From Allobaculum mucilyticum (lineage in GTDB: Bacteria > Bacillota_I > Bacilli_A > Erysipelotrichales > Erysipelotrichaceae), in NCBI RefSeq assembly GCF_022701195.1, contig NZ_CP078089.1, forward strand, positions 2,976,001 to 3,040,000: a DNA stretch of 64,000 bases, given 5' to 3'. The notes below the pieces were generated by a model. The model ran no database searches. It was not told the DNA's origin and was given only the letters and a program-made list of their open reading frames with translations. Each line of letters opens with the position of its first letter. Position 1 is the stretch's first letter. This document shows positions 28,050 through 37,300 of the stretch, piece by piece. Made by a program: the position numbers and the translations under genes.

Positions 28050-29135
28050 ATGAAACGAAAATTCAGAAACAGCGCTCTGGTTCTCTCGCTTGCAGGTATT
28101 CTTGGCAGCAGTGTTCTGCCGGCATCTGCAGCAGAACTGGACAGAGAGTCAGGCAGCGAGGTCGCTCTTTACAGACTGTATAACCCCAACAGCGGAGAGC
28201 ATTTCTACACCGCTTCTCAGAATGAACGCGACCATCTGAAGAGTCTCGGATGGAAATCGGAAGGCATTGGCTGGTATGCCCCGGAAGATTCGCAGAATCC
28301 GGTTTACCGCCTCTACAACGCCAATGCAGGCGATCATCATTACACGCTCAATGAAAATGAGAAAAGCTTCCTGGAAGCTCAGGGCTGGAAATACGAGGGA
28401 ATCAGCTGGTACAGCGATGATGACAACCGCGTTCCGCTGTACAGACAGTACAATCCAAACGCAAAAGCCGGATCGCACAACTACACAACCAATGAGAAGG
28501 AACACAACTTTCTTGTTCAGAATGGCTGGAAAGGTGAAGGCATTGCTTGGTATGCCATCAAAGCCGGCAAACCGGAAGAGCAGAGCATAGACTACATGTC
28601 TCTGTACAGGCCGTACGTAAATCATGCCCTGAATGTTGTGAGAACCGGAAATGGTTCGGGCAATGACGATGCCGGTCTTGTCGAACTCTATTCAAATGGC
28701 CAGTCTGTTTACTTTGCCCTGGAAGACATGAATGGAAACCATATCCCTGAGCTGGCGATCTGCAATGCACAGGGTGGAATCATGCAGCTGTACACCATCC
28801 GGGATGGCAGAGCAGTCTGTGAAATCAGCAGCTATATGCGCAGCATGAATAATTATATGGGTAATGGTCTGTTCAGCTATTTCGGCTACGGAGGAATGTA
28901 CTCGAATGCGGCAGGTGTCTACGCTCTGGATACTACAGGGCACCAGCAGTGGAGAGAGTTCTATATTTATGATGCGAAATTTGATGGAACATCTTCGACG
29001 TATTTCAACCGGTCTGGCAGCTGGGATGTGAACAACTCTCTTCGTTTAGGAGATGGCAGCCTGTTCAGAGAGAAGACGGATTCATTCATCAATACACCAT
29101 CTGCTCTCAGTCTTACACCGCTTGAAAACTTCTAA
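28050..29135 (+). CDS. secreted protein with three DUF5648-type repeats
   Basis: A 361-residue protein. The signal peptide runs to about residue 27 (ASA cleavage site, then AELDRES). Three repeats of about 47 residues follow, each with the pattern YRLYNPNSGEHFYT...GW..EGI.WYA, as in DUF5648 domains that often accompany cell-wall lytic or binding enzymes. The C-terminal 180 residues (YMSLYRPYVNHALNVV, YFALEDMNGNHIPELAI) look like a calcium-type or lipoprotein domain with an EF-like DMNGNHIPEL loop; no catalytic family is clear. ATG 28050 follows AGAGGAGAAGAAAGC. It is probably released or wall-associated. The repeats may bind carbohydrate; that is inferred. Confidence 0.8.
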   Translation: MKRKFRNSALVLSLAGILGSSVLPASAAELDRESGSEVALYRLYNPNSGEHFYTASQNERDHLKSLGWKSEGIGWYAPEDSQNPVYRLYNANAGDHHYTLNENEKSFLEAQGWKYEGISWYSDDDNRVPLYRQYNPNAKAGSHNYTTNEKEHNFLVQNGWKGEGIAWYAIKAGKPEEQSIDYMSLYRPYVNHALNVVRTGNGSGNDDAGLVELYSNGQSVYFALEDMNGNHIPELAICNAQGGIMQLYTIRDGRAVCEISSYMRSMNNYMGNGLFSYFGYGGMYSNAAGVYALDTTGHQQWREFYIYDAKFDGTSSTYFNRSGSWDVNNSLRLGDGSLFREKTDSFINTPSALSLTPLENF

Positions 29136-29312
29136 AAGACAGGATGTACTGTCGTGAAGGGAGCAGGCATGCTTCTAAAACTGTTCTGAATTTGCGACAA
29201 TATCTTTCCAATTTCGTCAGTCAATTGGATGAACAGATCGACAGCTGCAGAGAATTTCCTGGTTTTCCAGTGCCAAATGAGATGAATCGGTAGTCATTTG
29301 TTAGGAAACCGC

Positions 29313-29318
29313 TATAAT
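29313..29318 (+). promoter_or_regulatory. tyrS promoter -10 box
   Basis: TATAAT lies directly before the T-box leader; the -35 box is weak. The 29136-29300 stretch holds nothing else recognisable. Confidence 0.45.
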
Positions 29319-29324
29319 GAAACA

Positions 29325-29535
29325 AAGCTTTGATGAGACAGAGTAAACAGAACCGGATTCTTCAGAGAACTGCCGTTTGGTGCGAGGCAGCAGAATTCGA
29401 CTGTCGAATACACCTCGGAGCCGTCTGATGACCGTGATCCTGCGTTAATGGCGAGTGCATCGAATGAATGATGGTTTTCGATGAAGATAGGTGGTACCGC
29501 GCATAGTCGTCCTTGACTTTGCGCGTTTTTATTTT
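29325..29535 (+). promoter_or_regulatory. T-box riboswitch controlling tyrS
   Basis: The conserved AGGTGGTACCGCG (29490-29502) is followed by a terminator, GCGC..AGTC/GACT..GCGC then GTTTTTATTTT, ending at 29535. The specifier is probably TAC (29409-29411, in GAATACACC), a tyrosine codon. Uncharged tRNA-Tyr should allow readthrough into tyrS. Confidence 0.9.
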
Positions 29536-29557
29536 GTCAGAGCGTGGAAGGAGTATT

Positions 29558-30799
29558 ATGAAACTTTTTGACGAACTCAAATGGAGAGGTCTGGTCAACG
29601 ATGTTACCTCTCCGGAGATTGAAGATGAAATCAATAATGGAGAACTGACCTTTTATATTGGTACAGACCCGACTGCAGATTCTCTGCACATTGGTCATTA
29701 CAGCTCGCTGCTGATGGCAAAACGTCTGGAAGCGCATGGCCATCACCCTATTATGCTGGTTGGCGGAGCAACCGGATTTATCGGCGACCCGAAGGCTACT
29801 GGCGAGCGCAGCATGCTGACACCGGAAGTACTTGATGCTAACTACAAAGCTCTGCATGCTCAGATTGAAAAGCTCTGGGGCTTCCCAATGGTCAACAACC
29901 TCGACTGGACGAAAGATCTTTCGATCATTGACTTCCTGCGCGACTACGGAAAACATTTCAACGTCAATTACATGATCAACAAAGAAACCGTCCGTAAACG
30001 TCTGGATACCGGTATTTCCTATACGGAATTCTCTTACATGATTCTCCAGTCCCTGGACTTCCTGCATCTGTTTGAAGAATACAACTGCCGCATGCAGATC
30101 GGCGGACAGGACCAGTGGGGCAACATCACCTCCGGTCTTGAACTGATCCGTAAGAAAAAAGGTGCCGATACCAAAGTATTCGGTCTGACGATGCCACTGA
30201 TCACAAAAGCAGACGGAACCAAATTCGGAAAGAGCGAAACCGGAACTGTATGGCTTGATCCGAAGAAAACCAGCCCGTACCAGCTGTATCAGTTCCTGCT
30301 GAACACTGAAGATTCCAAAGTTATTGAATACCTGAAAAAGCTGACATTCCTGAGCGTTGAAGAAATCAGCCAGCTCGAACGCGATCTGCCTGAAACAGCC
30401 GGACGCCGAGTTGCTCAGAAGAAACTTGCTGAAGAAGTTGTCCGCGATCTTCACGGACAGGACGGTCTCGATGGCGCACTGAAAATCACGAATGCACTGT
30501 TTGGCGGTTCGCTCGATGATCTGGATGAAAGCCAGAGAGCAGAACTGACTGCAACCATGGATACAGTTGAAGCTGCACCTGGCAAGCTGGAAGATGTTCT
30601 GATCGCCGCAAAAGCTGCATCGTCCAAACGTGAAGCCAGAGAATTCATCAAAGGCAACGCTGTATCGGTAAACGGAAAGAAAGTAAACGATCCGAACATG
30701 ATGATTGATGCCAGCAGCGCATACGTGAACAATGTTGTTCTGATCCGCCGCGGCAAAAAGAAAAACTACGCTGTTGCTCTGACTGAAGCAGCTGAATAG
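29558..30799 (+). CDS. tyrS: tyrosyl-tRNA synthetase
   Basis: It attaches tyrosine to tRNA-Tyr. It has class I motifs HIGH (44-47) and KFGKS (about 222-226), the tyrosine pocket in GTDPTADSLHIGHY and YMILQSLDFLHL, with GGQDQWGNI. The C-terminal S4-type RNA-binding domain runs from about 345 to the end (SKREAREFIKGNAVSVNGKKV). Length is 413 residues. The start is ATG 29558 after GGAAGGAG; an upstream in-frame TTG lies inside the T-box terminator and is not the start. Transcription is under the T-box. Confidence 0.98.
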   Translation: MKLFDELKWRGLVNDVTSPEIEDEINNGELTFYIGTDPTADSLHIGHYSSLLMAKRLEAHGHHPIMLVGGATGFIGDPKATGERSMLTPEVLDANYKALHAQIEKLWGFPMVNNLDWTKDLSIIDFLRDYGKHFNVNYMINKETVRKRLDTGISYTEFSYMILQSLDFLHLFEEYNCRMQIGGQDQWGNITSGLELIRKKKGADTKVFGLTMPLITKADGTKFGKSETGTVWLDPKKTSPYQLYQFLLNTEDSKVIEYLKKLTFLSVEEISQLERDLPETAGRRVAQKKLAEEVVRDLHGQDGLDGALKITNALFGGSLDDLDESQRAELTATMDTVEAAPGKLEDVLIAAKAASSKREAREFIKGNAVSVNGKKVNDPNMMIDASSAYVNNVVLIRRGKKKNYAVALTEAAE

Positions 30800-30935
30800 T
30801 CATTGCATCTGCTGACTGGATCGACTGATTCAACGGATTCTATATAGATATAGAAGAAGGAGGCTGAATTCGACCTTCTGAGCATATCCAGATCAGAAAC
30901 CCGATCAGCAGCCAGAAAGAAACAGAAACGGAAAT

Positions 30936-30995
30936 AATCCTCTGCATGAATTTCCAAAAGGAAAGATACAGAGGATTTCTGTTTTTCGGGAAATG
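30936..30995 (+). terminator. tyrS terminator
   Basis: AATCCTCTG pairs with CAGAGGATT, followed by TCTGTTTTT. The surrounding 30800-31264 region holds no gene I can support. Confidence 0.65.
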
Positions 30996-31264
30996 TTGAA
31001 TTCATGGTCTAAAACTAACTGATCGCAAATCAGTCTCCAAACAGAGTGCCTGACTTGACGTATGGGCTGAATGGGGAATCAGACGGAAAAACTGAACGAA
31101 AAATGAAGAAAAACAATCTGAATTCCGGTTCATCGGTTGTTCGCAAAAATGGACTGTTTTTCGCGCGCTAGAATGCTTCTGTTAACAGCAGCGGCCGCCT
31201 TTCTTCCCCGTGCACGTTCAAAATGAAAGAAAAGTTGTCGCTGTGCTGGAAAGAAGGAATGTGT

Positions 31265-32257
31265 ATGAAACACAGAAAAGCTGCAATTATCGGAGTCGGT
31301 CATGTCGGAGCCCATACGGCCAGTGCGCTTTGCACGCTTGGCGTTGTCGATGAGCTGATTCTGATTGACCAGAATGAACAGAAAGTCATCAGCGAGACAC
31401 AGGATCTCAATGATGCTCTGCTCTATACGCCATGGAGCGTGAACGTTCATCCAGGTACTTTTGAAGATCTTGGCGATGTGGATGTTCTGATTAACAGCGC
31501 TGGCGATATTGAATTGCTGCGCGGAAGTGAAGAGCGTTCAAAAGAACTCGAATTCACAATGAAAGCCGTTCATTCCTATGCATCAAAAATCAAAGACAGC
31601 GGCTTCCATGGAGTCGTGATCAATATTTCCAATCCATGCGATGTCATCACCCGGGAGCTGCAAAAGGAAACCGGATTGCCGGCGAACCAGGTCTTCGGAA
31701 CAGGAACAGCTCTGGATTCATCAAGACTGATTGGTGCAATTTCAAAACGGACCGGAATCGCAAAGACATCTATTACCGCAATGATGCTTGGCGAACATGG
31801 AAACAGACAGTTTGCACCCCGTTCTGTTCTGAGCTTCCATGGCGCACCGCTTGATGCAGCCAGGCTGAAGGATATGAACCTCGACTGGAAAGAACTGGAA
31901 AAAGAAGCGATCAAAGGCGGCTGGGTTACCTTTGCCGGCAAGTTCTGTACAGAATACGGAATAGCGGCAACGGCAGCCCGTCTTGCTCAAGCAGTTCTGC
32001 GCGATGAGCATCTGATTCTGCCAGTTTCTGCACCGCTCAATGGTGAATACGGCGAAAGCGGATTATATGCCGGCGTTCCGGCTGTCATTGGCGCAAACGG
32101 AATTGAACGCGTCGTCGAGCTTCCGCTGACACCAGATGAACTTGAAGAATTCCACGAATGCGTTTCCGCCATCCGCGAGAATGTCGAGCGTGCTGAAAAC
32201 ATCCGTAAGGACATCGAACTGCACTCTGAGCACGGGTATGTCAAATATTTTGTGTAA
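31265..32257 (+). CDS. L-lactate/L-2-hydroxyisocaproate dehydrogenase family protein
   Basis: An NAD-dependent 2-hydroxyacid/2-ketoacid oxidoreductase of the LDH/MDH superfamily. It has the Rossmann motif IGVGHVGAHTA (about 8-18), Asp for NAD ribose in LILIDQN, INISNPCDVIT, GTGTALDSSRL with the substrate Arg and Asp pair, and catalytic His in MLGEHGN. The start is ATG 31265 after GAAAGAAGGAATGT. L-2-hydroxyisocaproate dehydrogenase is as likely as lactate dehydrogenase. IS256 copy 2 entered exactly after the last sense codon: the original end was ...ELHSEH then TGA; it now reads ...HSEH plus seven IS-encoded residues (GYVKYFV). It is probably still functional. The original terminator lies beyond the IS at 33900. 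Confidence 0.9.
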   Translation: MKHRKAAIIGVGHVGAHTASALCTLGVVDELILIDQNEQKVISETQDLNDALLYTPWSVNVHPGTFEDLGDVDVLINSAGDIELLRGSEERSKELEFTMKAVHSYASKIKDSGFHGVVINISNPCDVITRELQKETGLPANQVFGTGTALDSSRLIGAISKRTGIAKTSITAMMLGEHGNRQFAPRSVLSFHGAPLDAARLKDMNLDWKELEKEAIKGGWVTFAGKFCTEYGIAATAARLAQAVLRDEHLILPVSAPLNGEYGESGLYAGVPAVIGANGIERVVELPLTPDELEEFHECVSAIRENVERAENIRKDIELHSEHGYVKYFV

Positions 32258-33844
32258 ATCCGTTTTTGGTAGTTGAAACATTTGGCCGTTTCGTAGGTTC
32301 AAAACACCTCGCCGGACGATGAGCGAGTGAAATTTTCTGGAGCTGCCCTTTATAGCGGGCGCCCCCTGCTAGACTGGTGACGTCCCTGCCAGGATGGCAT
32401 TTTTTCGACGGTGGGGACGTCTCTTGGGGGTGCAGGGGGAGCGAGGACCCGCTGTAAAGGGGTTAAGCGCAGGAAAATTTCATAAGCGGATTCCAGATCT
32501 GCTGCTTACCTGGCTGAGTACTTCTCCAATCTAGCGCTCAGTTCCTCCTCACACAGGAGCTGATTACGTACCATTGACCAGTTTGGAACCCTTCGTCCCT
32601 GCCATTTCTTCTCGAGCTCCACAATGCGCAGATACAAGGCCTTATAAACTGAATCCTCACTTGGAAACGAGCCCTTTTTTGTTACTTTTCGCAGGCTGGA
32701 GTTAACCGACTCGATCGCATTGGTTGTATACATCACCTTTCTGACAGCACTGCCGTAGTTAAACAGCTGCCGCACATGATGAAAGTTACGTTCCCACACG
32801 CCTACCGCACCAGGATAACGGCACCATTTCTCCTTAAATTCATCGAAAGCAGCCTCTGCTTCTTTAGCGTTCAAAGCACCGTAGACTCTCTTGATGTCGT
32901 TGCAGAAACCGGCTTTTTCTTTGGTCGGAATGTATTTCAGAGAGTTGCGGAGCAGATGAACGATGCAGCGCTGTACGGTAACGTTCGGAAATACAGCCTT
33001 AGCACCGCTTTCAAGCCCGCTTACGCCGTCCATGGACAGGAAGAAAATATCTTCTACGCCTCGTGCTCTCAGTTCGTCAAAGATCTCCATCCAAAAGTGC
33101 TTGGATTCGCTCTCGCCGATCCAGATGCCGAGGACATCTTTATAGCCTTCAGTATCGTAAGCAAGAACCACATATACAGCCTGTTCTTTTGCACCGCGAT
33201 CGGTTTTGACCGATACATAAAGGCAGTCGACGAATACGAAGGGGTAGCACTTCTTCAGGGGACGATGACGCCACTCATCGACCACTGGATAAACGCGATC
33301 TGTGATGTTTGAGATCGTGTCCGCAGAGACAGAGAAGCCGTAGATGTCCTGGATAATATCGGAGATGTCGCGCTGCGACATGCCCTGTCCATACATACGC
33401 AGAATTTTATCCTCGATATTGGAAATATCCCGGCTTCTTTTAGGAACTGCCTGCGGTTCGAATGTACCAAGGCGGTCGCGAGGAATACGCAGATCCAGCT
33501 CGCCCTGAGAAGACTTTACAGTCTTTTCCGAATAGCCGTTGCGGCGATTCTCTGTCGATTTAGGAGCATGCGATCCGCTGGCATAGCCGAGATGCGAATC
33601 AAGTTCTCCCTGGAGCATCTCCTCAAGAACAGGGGCAAAGATTGTCTTTATGATGTCTGCGGCTTCTTTAAACGTCTGAGGCTTGTATTCCTTAACGATG
33701 GTTGAAGCAATCTGTTTCTGAAGGGTTGGTTCAGCTTTAGCTTTACGTGGCATACGTGGTCTCCTTGTATAAATTTGTCAGGCTCAAGCTGATTGAATCA
33801 GCCTGAAATCCTGATGGAATTTACACAAAATACCTTACACTCTC
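32234..33844 (-). mobile_element. IS256-family element, copy 2 (1611 bp)
   Basis: It has the same length and ends as copy 1, in reverse orientation. Perfect 8-bp target duplications CTGAGCAC lie at 32226-32233 and 33845-33852. Its structured 3' region (32235-32505) faces the dehydrogenase gene. Confidence 0.95.
32506..33753 (-). CDS. IS256 family transposase, copy 2
   Basis: An intact 415-residue transposase, identical to copy 1 except for Asn instead of Lys in the FCNDIK segment. The DDE residues are all present (Asp176, Asp242, Glu348). It starts at 33753 after AAGGAGACCACGT. Confidence 0.95.
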   Translation of the reverse strand: MPRKAKAEPTLQKQIASTIVKEYKPQTFKEAADIIKTIFAPVLEEMLQGELDSHLGYASGSHAPKSTENRRNGYSEKTVKSSQGELDLRIPRDRLGTFEPQAVPKRSRDISNIEDKILRMYGQGMSQRDISDIIQDIYGFSVSADTISNITDRVYPVVDEWRHRPLKKCYPFVFVDCLYVSVKTDRGAKEQAVYVVLAYDTEGYKDVLGIWIGESESKHFWMEIFDELRARGVEDIFFLSMDGVSGLESGAKAVFPNVTVQRCIVHLLRNSLKYIPTKEKAGFCNDIKRVYGALNAKEAEAAFDEFKEKWCRYPGAVGVWERNFHHVRQLFNYGSAVRKVMYTTNAIESVNSSLRKVTKKGSFPSEDSVYKALYLRIVELEKKWQGRRVPNWSMVRNQLLCEEELSARLEKYSAR

Positions 33845-33899
33845 CTGAGCACTGATCAGTCTGCGAAAGATCAGCTATCCATATATCTCTGAATCATCA

Positions 33900-33937
33900 T
33901 CAAGTCATGAATCTTCGCTATTCATGGCTTTTTTCTT
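33900..33937 (+). terminator. original terminator of the dehydrogenase gene, displaced by IS256
   Basis: GTCATGAAT pairs with ATTCATGGC, then TTTTTTCTTG. Without the IS it would lie about 50 bases after the dehydrogenase stop. Confidence 0.7.
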
Positions 33938-34309
33938 GCGATTCTTCATCCTTCGGCTTTCTTCTGTTTCATCATCCGGATGAATCAGCTGATCAAACGG
34001 AAATAAGATGCTGCAGTGAAATAACGCGATTACAGCAGAATTTCATAGGATTTTAAAAAGATTTAACCGTGCAGTTTAACCAGTATAGTTATTCGATACA
34101 CTGAGAATAGCTGAGTCTGCAACCTGCCGGCATAACGGATCCTTCAATCCGTACCGGTTCAGTCGAAGATCGTATGATCTGCGTCCAAGAGAATCCAGAC
34201 TGAAATCCGGATCTTTTTCCAAAACAATGAGCAAGACTCAGAATCAGCCGGACTTATCTGCAAAAACAGGAGAGTCCGGAAAAAAGAGAAACAGAAAAGG
34301 AAGAATGTC
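33938..34309 (+). promoter_or_regulatory. promoter region of the subtilase gene
   Basis: No gene is present. A possible promoter is TTTAAC ... TATAGT with a 16-base spacer (about 34064-34091). The ribosome site is the AAAGGAAGA before ATG 34310. Confidence 0.35.
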
Positions 34310-37300
34310 ATGGGCAAGAATCGAACCAGGAACCGGTTTAGCAGGGCTGCAGCGCTCTGTCTTAGCGGTTCACTCTCGCTGTCCGCACTGAATCTGCCAA
34401 TTCTGGCGACAGAGTTTACAGAGGGCAGCTATCTAATTACGGCTGAAGAAATCGAGAATCCCTACTCGCTGCCTGAGCAGTATCCGGCACAATCGTCCGG
34501 TTCAGTTTCAGTGATTCACTCAAATGAAGTGTTCCGGGCAATGATCTTTTTTAAAGAACCATGTGTCATGGAACAGCTCGAAGGTAAAGACTGGAGTCCG
34601 GAAGATGAATCCGTTATTGCGCTTCGTGAAAAGATCGCAAAGATTCAGGATGAGCATCTAAAAGAAATCGGCAGGAAAGTCTTTGGCGGATGGAATCCGG
34701 AAGTCGAACAGCGCCTGGATCTGAGCGCCAATGCAGTCAGTCTGTATGTAACAGAATCACAGGCTTCAAAAATTGAAGCTCTCGACTTTGTTTCCTCCAT
34801 CTACCGTGAACAGCAGGCTTCACCATCCGAAGAAGAAGTTCAGAATAGAAGCGCCGTTGAAATGAGCATTCAGATCGGTGGACATCCTCAAGAGCCGGTA
34901 ACTGGTGCACAGACTGCCGCAGATCATGGAGCCTATGGTCAGGGAGCTCGTATTGCGGTTGTCGATACCGGACTGAATGTCGAGCACGAACTTTTTGATC
35001 CGGATACCTACAATGAGGCACTCAGACAGGATGCACAGCGCGAAAACATGAGTCTTGCAGACTATAAGGAAAAGCTCGACCTTCTCGATCAGCAGAAGAT
35101 TAGCGAAGTGATCGATACGCTGCATCTCAAAGACAGTTCGCAGACTGCGGATATACTGTATCGCAATGAGAAAGTTCCATTTGGGTACAACTACGTCGAT
35201 GGAAATACCCGGATTGATCATAATGGAGATTACCAGGGCGATCATGGAACGCATGTCACCGGCATCAGCAGCTGCAACCGTTTTACAGAAAATGCGGATG
35301 GCTCATTTGGCGAATCATCAAGGATGTGCGGTTATGCTCCGGATGCGCAGATTCTGGTCATGAAAGTCTTTGGTGCACATGGCGGCGCTTATGAATCCGA
35401 TTACTTTGCGGCGCTTGAAGATGCGATTACCCTGCAGTGCGATGCGATCAACATGTCTCTTGGAAGCAATTCAGCCGGTTTTGCGGGAATTGCCTTAAGC
35501 GATGACGCAGATCGTGAATCTCTCGAGCAGATCATGAATAATCTGGAATCTCAGGATATCGTATTCTCCGCTTCCGCAGGAAACAGCGGTGCGTGGGCAG
35601 ATGCAGCTTCAACCAATGGAAAACTGAAGAGCGGAGATGTCATGTTTGCGACAGCCGGATCTCCTGGTACGCTTTCCAATTCGCTGTGTGTCGCCAATGC
35701 TAACCAGCAGACATATACCGAGTCGCAGGACAATTCATCGATTTCAATGGAGATGAGCGATTCAAGCTCATGGGGCGTTACCGAACTTCTTGAACTGAAA
35801 CCAGAAATTTCAGCTCCTGGACAGATGATTCTTTCAGCCAGCGGAGATTACGAGGATTCTTACGTATTTATGACCGGTACTTCCATGGCTGCACCGGCCG
35901 TTTCCGGCATCAGCGCAGCGATGACCAACCGGATCAAAGAACTTGGTCTGAAAGAGCAGACCGGGAAGTCGAATCGGTTCCTGTTCCATTCGCTGGCGAT
36001 GAGTACCGCTCTGCCGATGAAAGATCGTTCTGGCAATTATGTCTCTGTTCTGGTACAGGGTGCCGGCGAAATCCAGATGGACGATATGTACAATGCCCAG
36101 GTTCTGATTGAAATGGATGAATCCGTATGCAGAACGGCATCAGATGGAAAAGTCAAAGCAGAGCTTGGTGACGATCCTGCGAAGAGCGGTTCTTACAGCG
36201 TGTCTTTTACGATTCAGAATCTGAGCGACCATGCACTGAGCTTCCAGCCTTCTGTTGATCTGTTCACACAGGCTGTGGATGAAGAAGGCAGCCTTTTAAA
36301 AGAGACAAGAGCTCTTGCGCAGGCAAATTCGTCCTGGTCTGAAGTCAGTCTTGACGCACATGAAACAAAGACTGTAACGATCCCGTTTTCACTCACTGAA
36401 GCAGAGAAGCAAAAACTGAACAGCGAAACCCCTGAGGGTGCCTATGTTGAAGGCTACCTTTTCCTCAATCCCGCCGATGGATCAGCCGCGCAGAATGAAA
36501 CAGTCTACTCAATTCCAATTCTTGGCTTCTTCGGGGACTGGGATGAGCCGGACATGTTTGAAGATGTCTCGCTTTACGAATCCGCAAAAGATCCGAACCT
36601 GAATACCTATGTGCTGAACAAAGATGAAAACGGCCGGATTTACACCAATATGCTTCAGGTTTCCGGAAATTCGACCAAAGAGAGCCGCTATCTGGCCGGA
36701 AATCCGTATCTGGTCGAAGAAGGCTATGAAGATTTCACAAAATCAGCGATCAATTCCGATCAGCTCTTTGAGAATGTAACCTTCTCTCTTGTTCGAAATG
36801 CACAGATTTACGATGGCGGAATTTTTGATGCGGACCATGATATGTTGACCCCCAATGGCCAGTACGGTCTGTACATGCCAAAGCCGTACTGTGTCGATCC
36901 AGCAGATCCAGAATCATGGAATGAACTGAGCGTGCAGACGCGAATCCGCAATACGATTCTGCAGGGTCTTTCTGAAGATACCCTGTATTACTACGGAGAA
37001 TATGCACTGCCTGAATCGGTCGGCATTACTGACTGGTATAAAAAGAACGAGTATGTCGAAGCAGGAAATCTGAAGGACGGTCAGGTTCTTCTTTTCCCGT
37101 TTACGATTGATGACGCCGAACCTGAACTTGTATCGGCTAAAGCGGATAAAGCAAAGAAGACGCTCTCACTGACTCTGCAAGATAACCAGTATGTTGCGGC
37201 AGCAGCTCTGTTTGATTCCAATGGCAGACAGATCGATCTTGATGTCCCGCAAAGCGGAGATGCCCCAGGCGAAACGGCTTCAATCGCCTTCCAGTTCAGC

